A stretch of DNA of 34,206 nt from an uncultured Bacillaceae bacterium (GTDB lineage Bacteria; Bacillota; Bacilli; Bacillales; Alkalibacillaceae): contig CALKAL010000081.1 of the NCBI GenBank assembly GCA_937983065.1, positions 1 through 34,206 on the forward strand, in the 5' to 3' direction. A program made the position numbers and the translations under genes. The notes below the pieces were generated by a model. It searched no databases and was not told the DNA's origin. It saw only the letters and a program-made list of their open reading frames with translations. Below, piece by piece: positions 1-7,922 of this stretch. Position 1 is the first letter of the stretch; the number at the start of each line of letters is the position of its first letter.

Positions 1-129
1 CCTAAATTAACGGTTAAAATAAAATTTATCGAATGGCTTGATGGGAAATCCCTTCGCCAACCGACGATTGAAGCGTTTGTCGATCAAGACCCTTTGCAAT
101 GCAAATTACCAATTTTGAAGGATGAGTAA
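1..129 (+). CDS. ATP-dependent DNA ligase, C-terminal end (partial)
   Basis: Only the last 42 codons are in the window, ending in TAA at 127-129. The translated end (PKLTVKIKFIEWLDG followed by KSLRQPTIEAF) matches the final strands of the OB-fold domain of ATP-dependent DNA ligases, where a hydrophobic V-x-V-x-F/Y strand precedes a conserved LR-x-P. The next gene begins 3 nt downstream and carries a LigD-type polymerase, so this is very probably the ligase half of a non-homologous end-joining pair. The rest of the gene, including the catalytic lysine, lies outside the window, so its activity cannot be judged. Confidence 0.75.
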   Translation, partial: PKLTVKIKFIEWLDGKSLRQPTIEAFVDQDPLQCKLPILKDE

Positions 130-132
130 AAC

Positions 133-1377
133 ATGATGAAACAGAAACATTTACTTCAAGGGAAAAAATCAAATGGTGTAGGCTATTTTTTCATTTTAGG
201 AATGGACGTCGAGGATGATAAGTTTTTACTCGGCGTTTATAAAAATGATGCGATAAAGCTTGTCGGACGTTTTTCTGAAGGAATGACAGAGACGGAAAAA
301 ATGTCCCTAAAGGAAACGATTAAAAAAAACAGTAACAAACATGACGGACAACGGCTTTATATTGAACCGAATCTATGTGTTAAAGTCAAATTCGCTCAAC
401 TCAATAATGACGAAATAATTAATCCGCAATTTTTATCCTTTGAATTTCGCATGGACGCTCAAACATGTACTTGGAATAGACTTGTTTTAGACAATCTCGA
501 TGTCGACATCACTAGTCGGGATAAACCAATTTGGAATGAGCCTCTATTAAATAAAGAAGATTATTTAATTTACTTATATTATATCTCACCTTATATGCTT
601 CCCTTCTTACGACAGAGAGCGCTCACAGTTAAACGGTATCCCCACGGTGTATCAGGTGAATATTTTTATCAAAAAAACGCTCCTGATTATTCACCAAACT
701 TTATTAAAACAAAAATGATTGATGAAATAAACTACATCGTATGTAATGATCTTAAGTCCCTTCTATGGCTCGGTAATCAACTCGCGATTGAATTTCACAT
801 TCCTTATGAAACGATCGACCGAACTAAACCAGTTGAAATTGTATTCGATTTAGACCCACCGAATCGAGACTATTTTCCACTAGCTATCAAAGCAGCCCTT
901 GAAATGAAAAAAATCTTCGAGCAGTTCTCGATTAAAAGTTTTCCGAAATTGTCTGGAAATAAAGGGATCCAAATTCATATTCCGATTCATAAGCTCAATT
1001 TGTCCTATGACGAAACGAAGCTTTTCACATCATTTATTGCAAATTATTTAGTCGAGCATTTCCCGAAGGATTTTACGATTGAACGGTTAAAAAAACATCG
1101 TGGTAAAAAGCTTTACATTGATTATGTCCAATTTGCTGAAGGGAAAACGATTATTTGTCCTTATTCAGCGAGGGGGACTGAGGAAGGAACGGTAGCAGCT
1201 CCGTTATTTTGGGATGAAATTAATTCTCAATTGCAGATTGAAACTTATACAATACCACATGTTTTAACGCGAATGGCAAACATTGATTGCCCGCTTCGAA
1301 ATTTTTTTACAGAAGAAAATCTAGCCGTGAAACGAGTCATTGATTCGTTAAAAGAAAATGATTGGAAAGCTTTATAA
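133..1377 (+). CDS. ligD: LigD-type DNA repair polymerase with N-terminal OB-fold domain
   Basis: This 414-residue protein is a primase-polymerase of the archaeo-eukaryotic primase type, which fills ends during Ku-dependent double-strand break repair. Residues about 15-120 resemble the ligase OB fold that sits between ligase and polymerase in B. subtilis LigD. Residues about 140-400 are the polymerase: catalytic Asp pair D239/D241 in VFDLDPP, SGNKG at 274-278 with H282, and a third Asp at 330 in LYIDYVQ. The nucleotidyl-transferring ligase core is missing, at 414 residues against about 611 for fused Bacillus LigD. The ATG at 133 is preceded by AAGGATGAG, which overlaps the upstream stop codon, so translational coupling with the ligase gene is likely. 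No ku gene is visible in the window. Confidence 0.88.
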   Translation: MMKQKHLLQGKKSNGVGYFFILGMDVEDDKFLLGVYKNDAIKLVGRFSEGMTETEKMSLKETIKKNSNKHDGQRLYIEPNLCVKVKFAQLNNDEIINPQFLSFEFRMDAQTCTWNRLVLDNLDVDITSRDKPIWNEPLLNKEDYLIYLYYISPYMLPFLRQRALTVKRYPHGVSGEYFYQKNAPDYSPNFIKTKMIDEINYIVCNDLKSLLWLGNQLAIEFHIPYETIDRTKPVEIVFDLDPPNRDYFPLAIKAALEMKKIFEQFSIKSFPKLSGNKGIQIHIPIHKLNLSYDETKLFTSFIANYLVEHFPKDFTIERLKKHRGKKLYIDYVQFAEGKTIICPYSARGTEEGTVAAPLFWDEINSQLQIETYTIPHVLTRMANIDCPLRNFFTEENLAVKRVIDSLKENDWKAL

Positions 1378-1392
1378 CCCGTTAGTTTAGAT

Positions 1393-1434
1393 AAAAAATT
1401 GGGTGTGAAGCGATACACTTCAACACCCAATTTT
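1393..1434. terminator. Bidirectional terminator between ligD and the holin gene
   Basis: A stem of about 15 bp (AAATTGGGTGTGAAG pairing with CTTCAACACCCAATTT, one bulged A) lies between the convergent ligD and holin genes. Runs of T follow it on the plus strand (ATTTTAC) and on the minus strand (TTTTTTATC), so it can serve both genes. Confidence 0.8.
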
Positions 1435-1440
1435 ACTTAT

Positions 1441-1692
1441 TTATTCTTCAACTTTTGATTGTTTATAAAGCTGATGTCCGAAAACAGCTGTCCCAGCAAT
1501 TAAAACGCCTTGAATGGCAGATTGATAGGAAAACCCGAAAATAGCTGTTGTGAAAATTAAGCTTATACCTAATAATATGAGTGGGATAAATCGACTCGAA
1601 ACAAGCTTAGAAATTTTAATCATTTTGCCTATTATAAGAAGTACAGGGATGAGAATGAGCGCCTCTTCTTTAACATACTGCAAAAATTCCAT
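1441..1692 (-). CDS. Phage-type holin, Hol44-like (holin superfamily V)
   Basis: This 83-residue membrane protein has a short N-terminal segment, a hydrophobic segment at about 10-24, two more at about 33-70, and a charged tail (LYKQSKVEE). The pattern E-x-L-x-Y-V-x-E-x-A-L-I-L-I-P-V-L near the start and the Q-G-V-L-I-A-G-x-A-V-x-G-x-Q-L-Y-K-Q ending fit the Hol44 holin family. Holins form membrane lesions that let a wall hydrolase reach the cell wall. The gene lies 13 nt downstream of an amidase gene on the same strand, the usual lysis-cassette pairing. No other phage gene is nearby, so this is not a visible prophage. Family membership is judged from sequence pattern only. Confidence 0.75.
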   Translation of the reverse strand: MEFLQYVKEEALILIPVLLIIGKMIKISKLVSSRFIPLILLGISLIFTTAIFGFSYQSAIQGVLIAGTAVFGHQLYKQSKVEE

Positions 1693-1705
1693 TCTAAATC
1701 CCTCC

Positions 1706-2515
1706 TTAATTTAACGCAATAAACGCATCAAAACCAGCTCGCTTAAGCTGCGCAACCCGTTTGTCAGCATTTTCTTTTTTTATAAATGAGCCGACGACGA
1801 CACGATAAAATTGATGTTCATTTATTTCTATTGGCATAATAAATGAATCAAAATGGTTTTTAGCTAATTGTTCCTTCCGATTTTCCGCAAGTTCTCGATT
1901 ACGAAAAGATCCTGAAACGACGCGATGCATTTGTTCGCGAATTAAATCATCATCTTTTTCTTCCTTTTTTTCTTGAACACCTTCATCACGAAGAATCGCT
2001 TGTACGACGCATTCATACATTCCTAAACGATATTGTTCATTATTTAACTGCTTTCGGTTTGGCCCGTCTAAAAAATCGTATTCAACAATCGTCACGCGAC
2101 ACTGGCCCGTTTCCCGATGCATAAAGTAATAGTCTAAGTGATTTCGGTTCGGATAAGTTCGGGTAAATGTTCTTCGATAAGGATAGCCAGCCTTCGTGAA
2201 TTCTTCCTTTAATAACGATTCGAATTTTCCATCCGCATAAATGCTATGAATAAACTCCGCTCCCCGTCCCCCACCAGCGTTGAAATGATGAGAGATACAT
2301 TTATCATATTGTTTAACAATGTTTGTCCGTTCAGAATTTGACAATGACGTATCTTGATGACGTGTTAAAGTACTTGATATACCCATTTCATTTAATCTTT
2401 CATTGACGTACGTCGCCGCTTCAAGATTCCATACTTTCTCTTCTTGTCCTAAATGAACGGCCCCTGGGTCATAACCACCATGGCCTGCATCTTGTATCCA
2501 TCGACTCAACATCAT
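1706..2515 (-). CDS. N-acetylmuramoyl-L-alanine amidase (Amidase_3) with two SPOR repeats, CwlC-like
   Basis: This protein is a zinc-dependent amidase that cuts the bond between N-acetylmuramic acid and the peptide stem of peptidoglycan. Visible residues are H12 in DAGHGG, a Glu at 25/26, H77 in SHHFNAG and a probable catalytic E145 in VEYDFLDG. After a charged linker (about 180-195) come two SPOR-type repeats at about 197-231 and 236-269, each with an R/Y-x-V-x-x-G-S-F core. The order and size (269 residues) match B. subtilis CwlC (255), a sigma-K-dependent mother-cell lysis amidase. There is no signal peptide, as expected for CwlC or holin-dependent endolysins. AAGGAGG lies only 1 nt before the first ATG, so the second ATG or the TTG at codon 3 may be the real start. 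A holin gene follows 13 nt downstream. Confidence 0.88.
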   Translation of the reverse strand: MMLSRWIQDAGHGGYDPGAVHLGQEEKVWNLEAATYVNERLNEMGISSTLTRHQDTSLSNSERTNIVKQYDKCISHHFNAGGGRGAEFIHSIYADGKFESLLKEEFTKAGYPYRRTFTRTYPNRNHLDYYFMHRETGQCRVTIVEYDFLDGPNRKQLNNEQYRLGMYECVVQAILRDEGVQEKKEEKDDDLIREQMHRVVSGSFRNRELAENRKEQLAKNHFDSFIMPIEINEHQFYRVVVGSFIKKENADKRVAQLKRAGFDAFIALN

Positions 2516-2529
2516 ACCTCCTTCATGAT

Positions 2530-2557
2530 TATTATATGTTTCGATTGTTTTGAAGTT
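2530..2557 (-). promoter_or_regulatory. Possible sigma-K promoter of the amidase-holin pair
   Basis: On the minus strand AACT, 15 nt, then CATATAATA fits the sigma-K pattern (mACm, 15-17 nt, CATAnnnTA). The -10 also contains TATAAT, but no good TTGACA lies 16-18 nt upstream. The predicted transcript would begin almost at the ribosome binding site, which is unusually short and lowers confidence. Confidence 0.4.
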
Positions 2558-2617
2558 GACTACTATTAAGGCGCCTCTACTTATTTAATCGACTATTTAT
2601 TATTAAATGAGTCAATT

Positions 2618-2721
2618 CTTCTATTAAAAAATTAAAAACTAGGGAAAAATTGATGTCAAAACAACTTCTCAAAATCGCTTGAGCCATTTTGAAGTCATTT
2701 TTCATCAAATCTCCCTAGTTT
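2618..2721 (-). terminator. Long-stem terminator-like hairpin after the zinc-ribbon gene
   Basis: An imperfect inverted repeat spans 2636-2721: AAACTAGGGA pairs with TCCCTAGTTT, then TTGATG with CATCAA, then CAAAAT with ATTTTG and ACTT with AAGT around a 10-nt loop. On the minus strand the base is followed by TTTTTAATTTTTTAATAG. It lies just after the stop of the minus-strand gene ending at 2743, so it probably ends that transcript. The stem is much longer than the other terminators in the window. Confidence 0.6.
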
Positions 2722-2742
2722 CTATAAACATTTGATAGCTTA

Positions 2743-4287
2743 TTATATTTTTTTCATTCGCTTAAACAGAGCCGAACTAATTAATGTTGTTATAAAAACA
2801 ATTCCAAATAAAATAAATAACGTGTAGAGTGGAGCGAATCCAGAGCTAGAAAACATAGTTTCTACCGCCTCACCATCGTGAAATATAGATGTTTGTTCCG
2901 CTACTCTATTTGCACTCATGCTCAAAATCATACCAATTAAAGAAAATGTGAAGCTATAAATACTTATACTGATTAGTCTCGTTTTAATTGGTTCATCAAT
3001 AAATTTAACTGCTCTAACTGCTAAAAAGATAATAATGGCTGCAAATAATATCCAAAGTAAAACGGTAATTGTAGATAGTGAGTTAAAAATGTCTTCTCCA
3101 TTGAATTCTGTGATGTCTTGAGAAATGATTAAGTGATAAAAATAATGGAATGAATCCGAATAGTCTAATCCTGATATGTCCCATTTAATACTAAACGGAA
3201 CGATAAAACTAATATAAAAAATAAAAATAGCTAATTGAACGATGATAACAAACGGATTCAAAAAGTTAGAACTGCTAGATAGTGATCCAACGTATTCCTC
3301 AAGCGAAAAATAAAAGATGATTCCAATGGCTATAAAAGCGATGAAAAGATAAATATAGCTCTGTAACCCTAACTTCATCGCATTCAAATACGTCGGTTGC
3401 TTCCGTCGGTCTATTAATAGTAGTACGCATAAAGAACTCAAAAATCCAATTAATAAGGCATGCCAAAATATGTCGGAAACTTGATAACTATAAGATAAAT
3501 GATTACCCGACTCCTCCAATCCATTCCCTTGAGTTAAACTTATGATTGACAATATAATTGCGTAACTTAGTGAAAATAGTAAACTACTTGATAACTTCCC
3601 TTTTACACTTAAAGATTTAAACCATTTATAACAGAGTAAATAGGCACCGACAATTGATAAAACGACTAAAAGAAAATAAAAAGTAATCCCTAAATTAGTT
3701 TTAACGGTAGATTCCATATTCGTATAATCGTTGTCTTCACTTAATGTAATAAAAGATAAGTTACTTAATAATAACATCTCGAACGAATTGAAATAAATAT
3801 CCTCTTCATTTTCTCGGTTATGATAGTAAAGGTAATTTTCTTTAAAAAATTCGATCTGTTTCACGCCGACTTCAAAGTTGTCAATTAAATATATATAGTT
3901 CGATTCATTCCAACGATTTTCTTCAGCGATAAACTCTTTCGGAATGATAAAGTGAATGAGCACGCTAAAGATTATAAGTGTTAAAGCAATGACAATTACA
4001 TTTTTCCATAATAAAGATTTAAATGAACCGTTAAAAGAACTTTGCAATGAAAAAGAATCTTTCGGTTTTACTAAATTTTGATGCGTTAATTTCTCTAAAG
4101 ACTCCCCACAAAAATAACAATATAAAGCTTGATCTCTCACTTCTGTTTGGCAATATGGGCACGTATTATGTGCTTCGTGATTCATGTTAGGTAAATATGG
4201 ATTGTCATTATATAACGGTGTGCCGTCGTAAATACAATAATTAGCTTGTTTCTGATGGCTCGCTCCACATTGTGTACAATATTTCAA
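2743..4287 (-). CDS. Zinc-ribbon polytopic membrane protein, unknown function
   Basis: I do not recognise a specific family. With the TTG start chosen here (AGGGGGGAAG, 5 nt, TTG) the protein begins MKYCTQCGASH. The reading frame extends to 4311, but no binding site suits that start. The N-terminus has a CxxC zinc ribbon (C4, C7, C18; the fourth ligand may be D21 in YCIYDGTPL) and a second complete one (TCPYCQ with YCYFCGESL). About nine hydrophobic segments follow, with a charged extracytoplasmic-looking loop between the first two. The gene starts 13 nt after the stop of another zinc-ribbon gene, so they form an operon. Several Bacilli have membrane proteins with N-terminal cytoplasmic zinc ribbons; their roles are mostly unknown. 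Confidence 0.75.
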   Translation of the reverse strand: MKYCTQCGASHQKQANYCIYDGTPLYNDNPYLPNMNHEAHNTCPYCQTEVRDQALYCYFCGESLEKLTHQNLVKPKDSFSLQSSFNGSFKSLLWKNVIVIALTLIIFSVLIHFIIPKEFIAEENRWNESNYIYLIDNFEVGVKQIEFFKENYLYYHNRENEEDIYFNSFEMLLLSNLSFITLSEDNDYTNMESTVKTNLGITFYFLLVVLSIVGAYLLCYKWFKSLSVKGKLSSSLLFSLSYAIILSIISLTQGNGLEESGNHLSYSYQVSDIFWHALLIGFLSSLCVLLLIDRRKQPTYLNAMKLGLQSYIYLFIAFIAIGIIFYFSLEEYVGSLSSSSNFLNPFVIIVQLAIFIFYISFIVPFSIKWDISGLDYSDSFHYFYHLIISQDITEFNGEDIFNSLSTITVLLWILFAAIIIFLAVRAVKFIDEPIKTRLISISIYSFTFSLIGMILSMSANRVAEQTSIFHDGEAVETMFSSSGFAPLYTLFILFGIVFITTLISSALFKRMKKI

Positions 4288-4300
4288 ATCGTCTTCCCCC

Positions 4301-4672
4301 CTACTCCGCAAGACGTCTCATCCCACAAACGTGACAAAAATTCGCCCGTGCCATATATGAACTTTCACAATGATGGCAACGATCTTCATCTTGTCTAAAT
4401 GTTTGAGTCACTTCTTTACCACATTGTTCACAAAAGCGGTCTTTTTGGTTTAATTCATTCCCACATTCACAAAGTGGTTGTTCATCTTTAACCGTTTCAT
4501 AAATGAGCTGATCAATTTTCAAAATCTCGTCCGCAAATTCCTTCAATTCATCACTATAAATATTTCCGTTTCGATATTGCTGATAAATCGATTGACCGAG
4601 CTCCGTTAATCGTTTAACTTTTTTACGCTTTAACTGTTCAAGCTGCGTATCTTTTAACTCCTGCAAAGTCAT
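4301..4672 (-). CDS. Soluble zinc-ribbon protein, unknown function
   Basis: This 123-residue protein has an N-terminal helical, highly charged region (about 1-65, likely coiled coil) followed by two zinc-ribbon pairs: CECGNEL with FCEQCGKE, and CHHCESS with FCHVCGMRR. AAAGGGGG precedes the ATG at good spacing. It is the first gene of a two-gene minus-strand operon with the zinc-ribbon membrane protein. The pairing of a soluble and a membrane zinc-ribbon protein suggests they work together, but no biochemical role can be read from the sequence. Confidence 0.75.
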   Translation of the reverse strand: MTLQELKDTQLEQLKRKKVKRLTELGQSIYQQYRNGNIYSDELKEFADEILKIDQLIYETVKDEQPLCECGNELNQKDRFCEQCGKEVTQTFRQDEDRCHHCESSYMARANFCHVCGMRRLAE

Positions 4673-4762
4673 CGCCCCCTTTATCTTTTAATTAGTTTAC
4701 CATATATCTCCATATGGAATTTAGATAAAATAATACTTTCTTCATTATACAGGAAGTTTTCA

Positions 4763-4798
4763 AATAAAAAGACGCGCAAATTTAATAAAATGCGCGTC
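4763..4798 (-). terminator. Rho-independent terminator of the MFS gene
   Basis: A perfect 8-bp stem (GACGCGCA pairing with TGCGCGTC, 12-nt loop) is followed on the minus strand by TTTTTATTTG, just after the transporter stop. Confidence 0.85.
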
Positions 4799-4817
4799 AT
4801 GAATCTTTTTTATTTTC

Positions 4818-6416
4818 TTACGTATTATAATAATCGTCCTCTTGTAATTTCGCTTCTGGTAGGAAAAACGAGAAAATTAACGTTAAGATGGCGAAAATAA
4901 AGGCGACTAAAAATAAAGAACTAATCCCGTTAGCTAATGATACTTGGATTGCATCTAACCAATCGTTAAACAATGTACTACCTTCTTGCCCGAGCTCCGA
5001 AAATGTCTCCCTCACACCTTCCTGGGCTTCATTCGTAATTAATTGTTGTGGATCCATAGCCAGCATTTCTTCTCTTACTGTCGGATCAAGCTGTTCAAGT
5101 CCTTTAGGTTCAACTTCTTGATACTTCCTTAAAAATCCCGCGTTTAACAATGAACCGAAAACTGGAGCAGCAATCACCCCTGCAACAGATCTAGAAAATT
5201 GTAAGTTCGCATTGACTGCACCCATTTGGCGATACGGAAACGCGTTTTGGACAGAAACGTTCATAATCGGCATTAATGCACCCATACCGAGACCGATAAA
5301 AAGCATGTTAATGACGACATAAAGCGTGCTTGTTTCAATTCCCATTTGATTAAAGAAAAATAAACCGACCGCCATTACGAAGGAGCTAACGATAGCAAGT
5401 ACTTTATATTTTCCTGTTCGGGTTAACATTTGACCTGCAATCGTTGCGGCGATAATTTGACTTAACATAAGAGGTGTCAATATTAAACCACTTTCTTGAA
5501 CAGATAAGCCGAGTACTCCTTGAATATATAACGGTAGAAACATAATCGTTCCAAAAAGTGCCATTTGGGTCAGTAAAGCTAAAACGACGACGATGGAGAA
5601 GGTTCGATTTTTAAAAAAGGACATTTCAATAATCGCATGTTTAATCCCACGCTCGTAAAAGAAAAATGCAATCATCATGATGATGCCGATGACAAGGAAT
5701 GAGATCACTTGCCAATCTAACCAGCTATATTGATCCCCAACCCATGTTAAGGCGAACATAATTGGTAATAAGCCGACTACGAGTAAAAATGAACCAACCC
5801 AGTCAACTTTCACCCGCTCTTTCACTTTAACGACTGGTAATGAGAACCAAACTCCGATTGCTGCTAAAATCGCAAACGGTAAATTCACATAAAAAACCCA
5901 TTGCCAACCAAATTGTTCAGTAATAAATCCACCGAAAGTTGGTCCGATAATACTAGCCACTCCAAATACAAGGCTCATGACACCCATCCATTTTCCACGT
6001 TCTTTCGGGTTGAAAATGTCACCAACCGTTGCATTAGGCATCGTCATTAACGAACCTGCACCGATTCCTTGTATCGCCCGAGCAAAAATTAACCAAGACA
6101 TACTTTCAGCTAGACCAGCTAAAGCAGAGCCTAGCGCAAAAATAATTAAACCAAAAAAATAAAACGGCCGTCTACCATAAACGTCTGATAGCTTACCGTA
6201 AATCGGAATCGTAATGGCTGATGTGATCATAAATGCACTAAAAAGCCAGGAATAATATTCAAATCCACTTAAATCACTAACAATCGTTGGAATTGCAGTC
6301 GATAAAACCGTCTGATTCATCGACGCAAAAAACATCGTCATTAGAACAGTAGCTAGAGCCCACCATTTTCTTTTCCCTGTTATTTGATTTGTTGTCTGTA
6401 TTTTTTTACTTGCCAT
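4818..6416 (-). CDS. MFS multidrug efflux transporter, DHA2 (EmrB/QacA) type
   Basis: This 532-residue integral membrane protein has about 14 hydrophobic segments, which fits the 14-helix DHA2 drug:proton antiporters. Motif A is visible at about 74-84 (GKLSDVYGRRP), and a motif C-like GPTFGGFITEQFGW follows at about 155-170. A long hydrophilic loop lies at about 430-485, before the last helix, as in many family members. The substrate cannot be inferred. GGGGGAT precedes the ATG at normal spacing. It is transcribed alone, with its own terminator. An imperfectly placed palindrome (TTCGTGTTACGAA at 6440-6452) sits in the leader and could be a repressor site, but no regulator gene is adjacent. 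Confidence 0.9.
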   Translation of the reverse strand: MASKKIQTTNQITGKRKWWALATVLMTMFFASMNQTVLSTAIPTIVSDLSGFEYYSWLFSAFMITSAITIPIYGKLSDVYGRRPFYFFGLIIFALGSALAGLAESMSWLIFARAIQGIGAGSLMTMPNATVGDIFNPKERGKWMGVMSLVFGVASIIGPTFGGFITEQFGWQWVFYVNLPFAILAAIGVWFSLPVVKVKERVKVDWVGSFLLVVGLLPIMFALTWVGDQYSWLDWQVISFLVIGIIMMIAFFFYERGIKHAIIEMSFFKNRTFSIVVVLALLTQMALFGTIMFLPLYIQGVLGLSVQESGLILTPLMLSQIIAATIAGQMLTRTGKYKVLAIVSSFVMAVGLFFFNQMGIETSTLYVVINMLFIGLGMGALMPIMNVSVQNAFPYRQMGAVNANLQFSRSVAGVIAAPVFGSLLNAGFLRKYQEVEPKGLEQLDPTVREEMLAMDPQQLITNEAQEGVRETFSELGQEGSTLFNDWLDAIQVSLANGISSLFLVAFIFAILTLIFSFFLPEAKLQEDDYYNT

Positions 6417-6439
6417 CTATGTATAATCCCCCAATTTAA

Positions 6440-6452
6440 TTCGTGTTACGAA
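6440..6452. promoter_or_regulatory. Small palindrome in the leader of the MFS gene, possible operator
   Basis: TTCGT-GTT-ACGAA, with 5-bp arms and a 3-nt centre, lies 24 nt upstream of the transporter start. Efflux genes of this class are often controlled by TetR- or MarR-type repressors at such palindromes. The arms are short, so chance is possible. Confidence 0.25.
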
Positions 6453-6629
6453 ATATAACCATTTTAACATAGGCAGTTGTATAATGGAAGCGAATAAAAT
6501 GCGCAATACTTTTTAAATTACACCGCCACTTTTAATACATTATTTTAGACTAGAAAGAAAAATAACACTTCTTTTAATTTTACCTTTATCACGCATCATT
6601 TACAAAAATTATATCTTGTTATAGAAGGC

Positions 6630-6780
6630 ATATAAAACCCAAATCTTTAGGAATAAGCCAGAGATTTGTCCTATATAACCATATAAAGCCCAAATCTTTG
6701 GGGCTGAGCTAGAGATTTGGCCTTTAAAACTATATAAAACCCAAATCTCACCGCCCGTGTGAAAGATTTGTCCTTTAACC
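6630..6780. repeat. Three tandem 51-nt hairpin repeats
   Basis: Three consecutive units begin at 6630, 6681 and 6732, a period of exactly 51 nt. Each starts ATATAAA, then R-CCCAAATCT, about 15 variable nt, then AGATTTG-K-CC. CAAATCT pairs with AGATTTG in every unit; unit 2 extends to CCAAATCT/AGATTTGG. The arms are conserved while the loops differ (TTAGGAATAAGCCAG, TTGGGGCTGAGCTAG, CACCGCCCGTGTGAA), as expected for selection on structure or for a palindromic repeat family. They lie in the 565-nt space between the divergent transporter and yjcH genes. Confidence 0.8.
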
Positions 6781-6981
6781 GTTAATTAAAAAAATATGTC
6801 ACTAACATTTTTAAAAACTCTAAACTAACAGGAGAAATAAGCGGACTCCTCATTTTCCTAAGCGTTAGCTAACAGAACCAAATAACTAAAGGACTAAATT
6901 CGTTGTGTTAAAATGGAATTAATATAATAATGGATATAACTCGTTAATTGGAGAAACGATTTAAGGAGGCATGTTTTTCTT

Positions 6982-7710
6982 ATGGCAAGAAAGGGTAAAA
7001 TGATAAGCAATGAAATTAATAGTGAGTATTTAAATGAAACATTAACAGTCAAACTTTATATCCCAGAAAGTTTGTCTGTATTTGAGAAATTTTATCTTTG
7101 TATCATGCTTGATGGGGATGATTATTATCAGCTAGGACGGGCTGCGACTTTAAGTGATCGACTACATGAATCTGGAGATATAACGAATGTTATTTTAGCA
7201 GGTGTTCATTATAAAAATCGACACGATCGCTGGGATAAATACCATCCTGAAGGAGAAAAATACGATAGCTTTTTAAAATTTTTACGATTCGAAGTGACAG
7301 ATGTTTTAACTCAAGTACTCCCAAGTGAACACGTCGAATATGAACGGATTCTTATCGGCGATTCCCTTGCAGGTACAGCATCCCTTTTAACAGCGGTAAA
7401 ATATCCTAATGCGTTTCAAAAAGTCGTCATGCAATCTCCTTACGTTGATGAGCATGTTCTTAAAATCGTAAATGAAGCAAATGATGAGTTAATCGGTAAA
7501 ACGATCTACCACACGATTGGTAAAGATGAAACGCTCGTTAAGATGGTCAGTGGTCTTGAAGAAGATTTTCTAAGCCCGAATCGATCATTAAATGAAGTTT
7601 TAAAGGAAAAAGTGAACGACTATTTCTACGATGAATTAGATGGGCAACATACGTGGAAACAGTGGCAAAAGGACTTACCGAATGTTTTTAAGCATATATT
7701 TAATGATTAA
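6982..7710 (+). CDS. yjcH: YjcH-like esterase / alpha-beta hydrolase
   Basis: This 242-residue protein of the esterase-D-like alpha/beta hydrolase fold is the counterpart of B. subtilis YjcH. The nucleophile elbow is GDSLAG with S128; a late His in LDGQHTW (about 223) is the likely catalytic histidine. The pattern LDG-x-DYYQLGR near residues 43-53 and KYHPEG at 87-92 fit the YjcH group. Its substrate is unknown. AAGGAGG stands before the ATG. It is followed by yjcG and yjcF as in Bacillus, but a 212-nt gap separates it from yjcG, so it may be transcribed separately. A TATAAT at 6923-6928 may be its -10, though no convincing -35 accompanies it. Confidence 0.85.
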   Translation: MARKGKMISNEINSEYLNETLTVKLYIPESLSVFEKFYLCIMLDGDDYYQLGRAATLSDRLHESGDITNVILAGVHYKNRHDRWDKYHPEGEKYDSFLKFLRFEVTDVLTQVLPSEHVEYERILIGDSLAGTASLLTAVKYPNAFQKVVMQSPYVDEHVLKIVNEANDELIGKTIYHTIGKDETLVKMVSGLEEDFLSPNRSLNEVLKEKVNDYFYDELDGQHTWKQWQKDLPNVFKHIFND

Positions 7711-7922
7711 TTGTTAATTCGACCGTTTTTTTATTCTATTATTTGTTATAATAAAGAATAACTCTTTTAAACGGATTGTAGTACACATTTTTTATGAACG
7801 TTTATTCTTCCTCTAGGTGAACTTTTCGATTAACGACTTAAGTTTTATACTTACTGCATATAAATAATGAAGCAGTTAATTAATATAACTATATTTTTGA
7901 TATTAATTTAGGAGGGATTTAA

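Noticed and set aside
1441..2515. Holin and amidase as evidence of a prophage
   Set aside because: No integrase, capsid, tail, terminase or repressor gene is near, and the flanks are ordinary chromosomal genes.
6630..6780. Tandem repeats as a CRISPR array
   Set aside because: The units are palindromic with short conserved arms and no unique 30-40 nt spacers between identical direct repeats, and no cas gene is present.
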